Source: Porticoccaceae bacterium (GTDB lineage Bacteria; Pseudomonadota; Gammaproteobacteria; Pseudomonadales; Porticoccaceae). Taken from it: a DNA stretch of 15,061 nucleotides. Both the position numbers and the translations under genes were made by a program. The notes below the pieces were generated by a model. The model saw only the letters and a program-made list of their open reading frames with translations. It was not told the DNA's origin and searched no databases. Positions 1-5,097 of this stretch are shown here, in pieces (the first letter of the stretch is position 1; every line of letters starts with the position of its first letter). The stretch is from contig JALRJD010000299.1 in NCBI GenBank assembly GCA_023255165.1, positions 1 through 15,061 on the forward strand. Reading direction: 5' to 3'.

Positions 1-1
1 A

Positions 2-199
2 TTTGCTACGTTAAAAACTGATATTTTCAAGATAAAAGAAAATTTAGACTTAAAAATAGAAATATCTGCTCCAATAGAATTAAAAGAACTTTATATCGAA
101 TCAATCTTTAGGCTTCCCTTCAATTTTGAGATTACTTTTGAAGAGCATGAAGATTCTCTGGAATTTATCCAGTGCAAACTGATTGCGCGAGATAGCTGA
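2..199 (+). CDS. C-terminal end of an unrecognised AT-rich gene (partial)
   Basis: An open plus-strand frame enters from the left edge and runs 65 codons to a TGA at 197-199. The visible protein is rich in Lys, Glu, Ile and Phe, with alternating hydrophobic and charged residues that suggest beta-strands (for example LKIEISAPIELKELYIES), and it ends in KLIARDS. I do not recognise the family. The stop lies 8 bases from the stop of the convergent STAS gene. The DNA is markedly AT-rich with A/T-ending codons, unlike every other gene here, and composition changes abruptly at about position 180-200. This could mark a recently acquired gene or the edge of a mobile region. That the frame is coding is inferred from its continuity and from the tail ending exactly at the neighbouring gene; most of the gene lies outside the window. 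Confidence 0.5.
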   Translation, partial: FATLKTDIFKIKENLDLKIEISAPIELKELYIESIFRLPFNFEITFEEHEDSLEFIQCKLIARDS

Positions 200-207
200 A
201 CGAAAAA

Positions 208-693
208 TTACTGATCAGACTCCAGCGCCCTGATCAGATCGGTAAACTCAGTACTGTTTTCCGGGTTGAGCTCAACCAACAGGCGATGCGCTTCAAGAAC
301 CTGCCGACGAATTTCATCCACTTCCGTGTCCACTGTCGCGATGCTGTGAAGCTTGCCGTTGGTTTCCGGCACCTCTTGAAAGATATCAAACAGATCATTA
401 AAACCCATGCAATCCAGGGTGCGCAGAATGCTCGGATTCTGGCAAAACACCTGCACATCAAGGCCGTATTCCTTGCGGCAGTGTAGCCCCAACTTGGCCA
501 TCAATCCGAGGGTGGTGCTGTCGAGCCCTTCGGCTTCAAGCATATCGACAACCACTTTGTTGACCTCGCTGCGGCCAAAGATTGTTTCCATATAACGATT
601 TAATGAGCCACAGAGCGTAACCCGAACATCGCCAATAAACTTGATCAGGTAATTACCTTCTTCATCGGAAACCAGAATTTTCCCAACGCTCAC
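208..693 (-). CDS. STAS-domain anti-sigma factor antagonist (RssC/HsbA-like)
   Basis: A 161-residue protein with a STAS domain over roughly residues 5-105, the fold of SpoIIAA-type anti-anti-sigma factors. The motif LDSTTLGLM places the predicted phosphorylatable serine at Ser59, with Asp58 before it and Thr60 after it. The last ~50 residues form a helical tail beyond the usual domain. Members of this family switch partners according to phosphorylation of this serine; a PP2C phosphatase removes the phosphate and so controls binding to an anti-sigma factor or kinase. The phosphatase is probably the gene immediately upstream, whose stop is one base from this GTG start, so the two are very likely translationally coupled. 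An AGAGG sequence inside the end of the upstream gene serves as the ribosome site. The arrangement resembles RssB-RssC or HsbR-HsbA of Pseudomonas. The downstream target cannot be read from the window. Confidence 0.85.
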   Translation of the reverse strand: MSVGKILVSDEEGNYLIKFIGDVRVTLCGSLNRYMETIFGRSEVNKVVVDMLEAEGLDSTTLGLMAKLGLHCRKEYGLDVQVFCQNPSILRTLDCMGFNDLFDIFQEVPETNGKLHSIATVDTEVDEIRRQVLEAHRLLVELNPENSTEFTDLIRALESDQ

Positions 694-694
694 T

Positions 695-1879
695 CTAAAA
701 ACCTCTGGTCAGCAGCAGCACTGAAATATCGTCCTGGGGATCTTCGATATAGTCGATAAACAGCGCTTCTTTTAATTTGTCGATAGTCCCGGAACAGGTG
801 GCCAGATACTTGAGCAGGGTCTGCTCCTTGTCGGCGATCTGCTTGTCTGGCACCAGATCAAATACACCATCGGATAACAACACCAGCGCAAAGGATTCCG
901 GCAGAGTAATCTCTTCCACGGTCCAGGTGGCATCTTCAAAAATACCCGCGGGCTTGCCTTTGCCCGGCAAAAAACGCGCCTCGCCGTCAGTAATAATAAT
1001 CGGCGACGGCTGCTGCGCACCCACCACATAGCGCAGCTTGCTGGTTTCGGTGTCCAGTGAGCCGGCGACGATGGTCAGATGTTTGCCCAACCCGGTAGCC
1101 AGCAGTTGCGCGTTAATCGATTCCACCAGCCCTTCTGGTGCCTGGGCCAGAGCAACATAATCTTTCTCGGCCTGATGACGGCGAATCACACGGCCGATCA
1201 TAAAGCGCAGCAACACAGTCACAAAGGCGGACGATGCGCCATGTCCGGAAACATCGGCGAAATAAAACAGCAGGTAGCGACCGAGCACAAAATTGTAGCC
1301 GACAAAGTCGCCACTTAAATAGAGCGACGGTGTGATCGAATGGGAAATTTCATAGTCGCCAAATCTCAGCGGACTCTCGGGCATCAGACTCTTCTGTACT
1401 TCAAGACCGGCGAGCTGATCCTGCTTTAACAGGCGCAGACTCTCTTGCAAATCCTGATTGGTCTGCTCGAGTTCGGTGCGGTAGAGGCGTTTCTGCATGC
1501 GTGATTCGGCGAGAATATCGACCCGCTCGAAGATCGACCCTACCTCATCGGCACCGCTTTCAGGGAAGACTACATCGGCAACCCCGAGGCGAAAATACTC
1601 GGCAATCTGACGGCTGTTTTCCGAACTGAGGGCGATAATAACCAGGAATTCATGGGCCAGCGTTTTCAGTTGTCGGCGCTGATCAATCGTGTCGGTGGGT
1701 GCATTTTTGGCGCTGATGATAACCCGCTGCAGCAGCGTTTCATCAGATCGGGCGCGGATGGCCTCTATATTTTTTACCGCAGTCAACTCACATCCAAAGC
1801 TTTGGAGGCTGTGACTTAAGCCCTGAAGTTCAGGTTCTTCTTCGCCGAGGAAGAAGATCAGGCCTGACAGTGTTTTCAT
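695..1879 (-). CDS. Fused receiver-like domain / PP2C (SpoIIE-type) serine phosphatase
   Basis: 394 residues. An N-terminal receiver-like domain (about 5-123) is followed by a helical linker (124-160) and a PP2C/SpoIIE phosphatase domain (about 170-392). The phosphatase metal-binding aspartates are visible: Asp191 in SGDFVG, Asp209 in ADVSGHG, Asp337 in LLSDGVFD and Asp383/384 in PQDDIS. It should therefore be catalytically competent. The likely substrate is the phosphoserine of the STAS protein encoded one base downstream. The receiver appears degenerate: where a phosphoacceptor Asp is expected it has IISAKNAP (Ser56/Ala57), and the conserved C-terminal Lys is not evident. It may sense something other than phosphotransfer. 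Architecture and the neighbouring mlaA resemble the Pseudomonas rssB-rssC locus, where the pair has been linked to RpoS control; that role here is inference. The ATG at 1879 begins 96 bases after mlaA ends. Confidence 0.88.
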   Translation of the reverse strand: MKTLSGLIFFLGEEEPELQGLSHSLQSFGCELTAVKNIEAIRARSDETLLQRVIISAKNAPTDTIDQRRQLKTLAHEFLVIIALSSENSRQIAEYFRLGVADVVFPESGADEVGSIFERVDILAESRMQKRLYRTELEQTNQDLQESLRLLKQDQLAGLEVQKSLMPESPLRFGDYEISHSITPSLYLSGDFVGYNFVLGRYLLFYFADVSGHGASSAFVTVLLRFMIGRVIRRHQAEKDYVALAQAPEGLVESINAQLLATGLGKHLTIVAGSLDTETSKLRYVVGAQQPSPIIITDGEARFLPGKGKPAGIFEDATWTVEEITLPESFALVLLSDGVFDLVPDKQIADKEQTLLKYLATCSGTIDKLKEALFIDYIEDPQDDISVLLLTRGF

Positions 1880-1915
1880 ACTAATCCGGCTTTCGCGGGT
1901 TACAGTTAAGCGCGT

Positions 1916-1934
1916 AAAACGGCGCTTCCGTTTT
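1916..1934 (-). terminator. Possible hairpin terminator after mlaA
   Basis: A 7-bp perfect inverted repeat (AAAACGG / CCGTTTT) with a 5-base loop lies 41 bases after the mlaA stop. It precedes the phosphatase start. Read on the minus strand, the stem ends in a short run of four T; on the plus strand it ends in five. It may reduce read-through from mlaA into the phosphatase/STAS pair. The stem is A/T-heavy and the T-run short, so this is tentative. Confidence 0.35.
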
Positions 1935-1975
1935 TGTAATTATTGGCCCAGGCAATCAGCTTAGTCAACTTTCGA

Positions 1976-2740
1976 CTAGTAATCTTCGAAGTCACCAAAG
2001 TCATCCTCAATAGCGCCGTCATTGACCAGGTATCGGCTGCGCTGCAGATAGACATCGCGCACAAACAGATATTTATCACCGGAAATAATGTCATCCACTT
2101 CCAGCAGCTCGGTTCTGGTGTTGAGCAGATCCAGTGCTCTGGCGGAATTTCGGGCTCTGACATCTTCGACGTAAGTGAGCGGATTGGTCAGACTGTCTAT
2201 AAATTTGCTCGGCGCATCTCTCAATGTGGAGGGACCAAACAGTGGCAACATCAGGTAAGGGCCCTCGCCCACTCCCCAGACCGCCAGCGTCTGGCCAAAA
2301 TCTTCACCGTCGCTTTTGCTGATACCTGCGCGCGTGGCAACGTCAAACAGTCCACCGACACCGATAGTCGAGTTAATCAGAAAACGTCCACTGTCATGGC
2401 CGGCCTGCTTGAATTTTCCCTGCAACAGATCGTTGACTACATTGGTAATCTCATCGAGGTTGTCGAAGAAGTTGCCTATGCCCCGCTCCAGGGGATCGGG
2501 CATCACCTTGGTGTAGGCCACGGCAACCGGACGCAACGCATAGTGGTCAAGACGCTCATTGACGTAAAAAATATCGCGATTAAGGGTTTCGAAGGTATCT
2601 TTTTCTTCCGTATGGAGCTGATCCTGAACTTGAGTCTGATCTTGCTCCTGAGCCAGCGCGCCAAACGACAAGAAAACCAGACCCACCGCCATCTGTTTTA
2701 ACAGCAGCCGACTGGACAGATTGAAAGGTAAAAACTGCAT
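1976..2740 (-). CDS. mlaA: MlaA/VacJ family outer-membrane lipid asymmetry protein
   Basis: 254 residues of the MlaA (VacJ) family. MlaA removes mislocalised phospholipids from the outer leaflet of the outer membrane and passes them to periplasmic MlaC and the MlaFEDB importer. Family hallmarks are visible: FETLNRDIFYVNERLD (50-65), YALRPVAVAY (67-76), GIGNFFDNLDE (87-97), the STIGVGGLFDVA segment (124-135), FGQTLAVWGVGEGPYLMLPLFGPST (148-172) and LTNPLTYVED. The N-terminus has a hydrophobic signal segment (about 12-30) ending in GALA-QEQ, which looks like a signal peptidase I site. There is no cysteine anywhere in the protein, so it cannot be the usual lipoprotein. The gene sits 95 bases after hvfC and 96 bases before the phosphatase gene, all on one strand. 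The remaining mla genes are not in the window. Confidence 0.93.
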   Translation of the reverse strand: MQFLPFNLSSRLLLKQMAVGLVFLSFGALAQEQDQTQVQDQLHTEEKDTFETLNRDIFYVNERLDHYALRPVAVAYTKVMPDPLERGIGNFFDNLDEITNVVNDLLQGKFKQAGHDSGRFLINSTIGVGGLFDVATRAGISKSDGEDFGQTLAVWGVGEGPYLMLPLFGPSTLRDAPSKFIDSLTNPLTYVEDVRARNSARALDLLNTRTELLEVDDIISGDKYLFVRDVYLQRSRYLVNDGAIEDDFGDFEDY

Positions 2741-2835
2741 GGATTGCTCTTTGATTATTTGCCTTATCCGAAGGTCGCTATATTACTGCTCAAATAACCC
2801 GACGTACACTCTGGAATCCATCTCGATGGGGAAAA

Positions 2836-3615
2836 TTATTTAAATCCGCAGATAATATGCTTGTCCTGCAGTCTCTTTAGCAGATCGGCGCCAAATTCAA
2901 GCAGCGCTTCGGGGTTGGAATAGTGCGACTCGGCGGCCAACTGTAACAGCGCCTCTTTTCCATTGGGGCCGTTATCTTTATGACTATCTGGCGCAAGAAT
3001 TTCCAACAGCCGCTGGGTCACCAGATTGATCTCCATAAAGCCCACCTGCATCTGTCGATTGCGGTAAACAACAAGGTGAGTCACTTCAGGCTGTCGCGGT
3101 TGAAAGTCGGGGCCGATCTTATGCACCGGAAACTGATAGCTAAATGACCAGGCCAGCGGCGAAACCACAGGGCAGTCAGCGAGCAGATCACCATCGGCAG
3201 CAACCGCCGGAAATTCCAGTGGTGACACATCCAGTGCCAACTCAACCCATTCATAATGGGCCAGCTCCAGCAGAAACGGCTGGTCTTGCGGCCGCGGAAT
3301 TCGCTCAGCCTGCAGATAGCGCAAGAACTCACTACCAATCTCCAAAAAGTAGGGGCTGTGACTCTGATGGCGGTGGACAAAATCTCGCACCATGGCCGTC
3401 CAATAGTCTGGGCTGACAATCGACTTAAGCGCCGGAAAGCCGCTGGCAATAAATGACTCAATATTATTGAAAAATAAGCGTCTGTAGATTTCAAGACGGC
3501 GGTCTTCTATGCCCTCTGGCGCGGGGTTGGTTTCAGGGTTGCGAATATGCGCGGCGAGCTGAAACTGGGTGCGCTGAAAGGAGTGCAATGGGATGCTCTG
3601 AGTCATGTTTTTCAT
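2836..3615 (-). CDS. hvfC: HvfC/BufC-type RiPP maturation partner (DUF2063)
   Basis: 259 residues. The N-terminal half carries the DUF2063 pattern: a basic helix RRLEIYRRLFFNNIESFI (39-56), then SGFPALKSIVSPDYW (58-72), and then YFLEIGSEFLRYL (89-101). The C-terminal part is less conserved. Proteins of this family (HvfC, BufC, MbnC) pair with a DUF692 iron enzyme and are thought to bind the precursor leader and present its cysteines to the oxidase. That matches the position 10 bases after the DUF692 gene and third in the hvfA-hvfB-hvfC order. No membrane segment or signal peptide is evident, so it should act in the cytoplasm. No strong ribosome site precedes the ATG at 3615, and an ATG three codons in is an alternative; close coupling to hvfB may compensate. 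The assignment rests on both domain pattern and context. Confidence 0.9.
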   Translation of the reverse strand: MKNMTQSIPLHSFQRTQFQLAAHIRNPETNPAPEGIEDRRLEIYRRLFFNNIESFIASGFPALKSIVSPDYWTAMVRDFVHRHQSHSPYFLEIGSEFLRYLQAERIPRPQDQPFLLELAHYEWVELALDVSPLEFPAVAADGDLLADCPVVSPLAWSFSYQFPVHKIGPDFQPRQPEVTHLVVYRNRQMQVGFMEINLVTQRLLEILAPDSHKDNGPNGKEALLQLAAESHYSNPEALLEFGADLLKRLQDKHIICGFK

Positions 3616-3625
3616 CAGGGGCTGC

Positions 3626-4510
3626 TCACGCGATCCGTAATTGATCGTTTTTGACCTGGCTGTTAAGGCTACTTTGAGAAGTCTGGTTCTGTGCTCTTTT
3701 TTGGCAGGCTCTGATCTGATCCACCTCGGCGAGCAACTCCTCTAGCGGTGGGATATTAAAGTCCCGCTCCAGCAGCGTTGGAAACACACCGTATTGATCA
3801 TAGGCCGCGTCTAACAGTTGCCACACCGGGTCGATCACATCGGCGCCATGGGTGTCGACACGCAGATCTTCGGCTTCCCAATCATGGCCGGCAATATGGC
3901 CATAGGCGATGCGCTCGCCCGGCAGCCCGGCTAAAAATTCAAAGGGGTCATAATGATGGTTGATGCTGTTGACATAGATATTGTTAACATCGAGCAGCAG
4001 GTTGCAATCGGCCTGGTCGAGCACCGCATTGAGAAATTCAAGCTCCGACATCTCTTGCTGCGGCGCGGCATAGTAAGAGACATTTTCCATGGCGATACGC
4101 TGGCCGAGGAAATCCTGAATCTGCGTGATTCGCTGTGCCACATAGTCCACTGCCTCTGCGGTAAACGGGATGGGCATCAGATCGTAGAGATGGCCGCTAT
4201 CACTGCAAAAACTCAGATGCTCGCTGTAACAGCGTATTGAGTGTTCCGCCATAAACGCCTTGATGGCCCGCAGCAGATCCCAGTCCAGAGCCGAGGGCGA
4301 GCCGATCGACAGCGACAGACCATGAATAACAAAAGGAAACTTTTCAGTGAATTGTCTGAGGGTTGCGCCATAACGACCGCCGACGCCGATCCAGTTTTCC
4401 GGCGCAACCTCCATAAATTGAACCTGTTCAGAGGACACTGAAGCGAGCGACTCGCAGATTGACCGTCGCAACCCCAGACCCGCCCCCTGAACAGGGTAGT
4501 GCTGCTTCAT
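3626..4510 (-). CDS. hvfB: HvfB/BufB-type multinuclear non-heme iron oxidase (DUF692) RiPP maturase
   Basis: A DUF692 (MNIO) TIM-barrel enzyme of 294 residues from the ATG at 4510. An in-frame TTG at 4525 would add five residues, but the ATG is preferred. The family start GAGLGLRR appears at residues 9-16. Candidate iron ligands sit in conserved motifs: His63 in IHGLSLSIGS, Glu97 in YSEHLSF, Glu142 in AMENVSYY, Asp174/Asn176-177 in LLLDVNNIYVNS, His205 in GHIAGH, Asp219 and His221 in VDTHG, and Glu248 in LLERD. Enzymes of this family (MbnB, HvfB, BufB) use a multi-iron centre and oxygen to oxidise peptide cysteines to heterocycle/thioamide products with a DUF2063 partner. The precursor gene lies 60 bases upstream and the partner 10 bases downstream, so the substrate is almost certainly the EGKCG repeat protein. 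The last ~30 residues are polar and probably disordered. Confidence 0.94.
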   Translation of the reverse strand: MKQHYPVQGAGLGLRRSICESLASVSSEQVQFMEVAPENWIGVGGRYGATLRQFTEKFPFVIHGLSLSIGSPSALDWDLLRAIKAFMAEHSIRCYSEHLSFCSDSGHLYDLMPIPFTAEAVDYVAQRITQIQDFLGQRIAMENVSYYAAPQQEMSELEFLNAVLDQADCNLLLDVNNIYVNSINHHYDPFEFLAGLPGERIAYGHIAGHDWEAEDLRVDTHGADVIDPVWQLLDAAYDQYGVFPTLLERDFNIPPLEELLAEVDQIRACQKRAQNQTSQSSLNSQVKNDQLRIA

Positions 4511-4570
4511 CCGCCGGCCATCCAATTCACTAGGCCAAACGTCTGCGAAACAGCGAAGACAGATGGTGCA

Positions 4571-4963
4571 TTACTTGTCGCCACCACATTTGCCTTCGGT
4601 TTTGGCTTTATCTTCGCCACACTTTCCCTCGGCTTTGGCTTTATCTTCACCGCATTTACCTTCATGGGCTTTGGCTTTACCTTCACCGCATTTGCCCTCA
4701 CCGCATTTTCCTTCGTGGGCTTTGGCTTTGCCTTCGCCACATTTGCCCTCACCGCATTTTCCTTCGCTTTTACCTTTGCCTTCACCGCATTTACCCTCGG
4801 CATCAGCAGCGGCCAGATTGTAGCCAGAGCGCAGTTCGTCTGCCTGGAAGGGGTTTTCAGCGGCTGAGGCCGCCGAGGCCAGAGCCATGGTTGAAAGCGC
4901 AGTGGCTGCAACAAATGCTGAACCAATCGCGGTGGCAAGGGGGTTGGTGTTGTGTTTATTCAT
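4571..4963 (-). CDS. hvfA: HvfA-type secreted RiPP metallophore precursor with eight EGKCG motifs
   Basis: A 130-residue precursor. Residues 1-35 form a signal peptide ending around SAA-ENPF. A short segment, NPFQADELRSGYNLAAADA (37-55), resembles the conserved recognition region of the family. Residues 56-130 are a low-complexity core with eight EGKCG motifs; their cysteines at 59, 70, 75, 87, 92, 104, 115 and 126 are the only cysteines in the protein. Linkers are EGKGKS, EGKAKAH (twice) and EDKAKA/T. In HvfA/bufferin proteins these cysteines are converted by the DUF692/DUF2063 pair to copper-binding groups (reported as oxazolone/thioamide or thiooxazole). The product then buffers or sequesters copper outside the cytoplasm. 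The following genes hvfB and hvfC encode that pair. The start is well supported by AAAGGAGA 8 bases before the ATG. Copper binding is inferred from the family. Confidence 0.95.
   Translation of the reverse strand: MNKHNTNPLATAIGSAFVAATALSTMALASAASAAENPFQADELRSGYNLAAADAEGKCGEGKGKSEGKCGEGKCGEGKAKAHEGKCGEGKCGEGKAKAHEGKCGEDKAKAEGKCGEDKAKTEGKCGGDK
4583..4750 (-). repeat. In-frame tandem repeats within hvfA
   Basis: Two adjacent 51-base units (4700-4750 and 4649-4699) encode the same 17 residues, residues 72-88 and 89-105. They differ at 5 of 51 bases, all at third codon positions and all synonymous. They are followed by two adjacent 33-base units (4616-4648 and 4583-4615) encoding EDKAKAEGKCG and EDKAKTEGKCG. 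The repeats explain most of the EGKCG copy number, and they produce long stop-free shadow frames on both strands. Confidence 0.9.
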
Positions 4964-4970
4964 TCGACTT

Positions 4971-4979
4971 TCTCCTTTA
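4971..4979 (-). promoter_or_regulatory. Strong ribosome binding site of hvfA
   Basis: Read on the minus strand this is TAAAGGAGA, with GGAG 8 bases before the hvfA ATG. It is the clearest Shine-Dalgarno sequence in the hvf cluster. hvfB and hvfC lack comparable sites, consistent with the precursor being made in excess over its modifying enzymes. Confidence 0.75.
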
Positions 4980-4980
4980 T

Positions 4981-4993
4981 TGGCAATGTGCCA
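4981..4993. promoter_or_regulatory. Short inverted repeat upstream of hvfA
   Basis: TGGCA-ATG-TGCCA is a perfect 5-bp inverted repeat with a 3-base spacer directly before the hvfA ribosome site. It lies in the 134-base gap between hrpA and hvfA, where a promoter for hvfABC would be expected. It could be a small operator or hairpin. At this length it could also be chance, and it does not match the CueR or CopY operator patterns I know. Confidence 0.2.
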
Positions 4994-5097
4994 GTTTATT
5001 TTCCATTTATCTCATCCCGAACGGAATTGAGACCGCTATTCTGACCCAGCTTCGAATCAGAAGTTTCACCGCCGCCCAGGTTTTTGCTCGATGCGAT

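Noticed and set aside
1906..2163. 85-codon minus-strand frame spanning the end of mlaA and the following gap
   Set aside because: It overlaps mlaA in another frame, its product has no recognisable features, and the mlaA frame accounts for the sequence to its own stop.
1943..2701. 252-codon plus-strand frame antisense to mlaA
   Set aside because: It lies almost entirely over a well-conserved mlaA gene, has no recognisable domain and mirrors the codon pattern of the true gene.
2741..2835. Candidate promoter of mlaA in the hvfC-mlaA gap
   Set aside because: TAATAT and GGATAA resemble -10 boxes on the minus strand, but no well-spaced -35 match supports either, so no site was placed.
4526..4570. 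Possible attenuating hairpin between hvfA and hvfB
   Set aside because: The best pairing (GTCT with AGAC around mismatches) is only 4 bp plus 2 bp with no T-run, too weak to call a terminator or attenuator.
4499..4938. Three long alternative frames overlapping hvfA (plus 4499-4867, plus 4563-4823, minus 4507-4938)
   Set aside because: They are stop-free by-products of the short in-frame repeats of hvfA. Their proteins are monotonous repeats without family features, and the hvfA frame has the signal peptide, ribosome site and partner genes.
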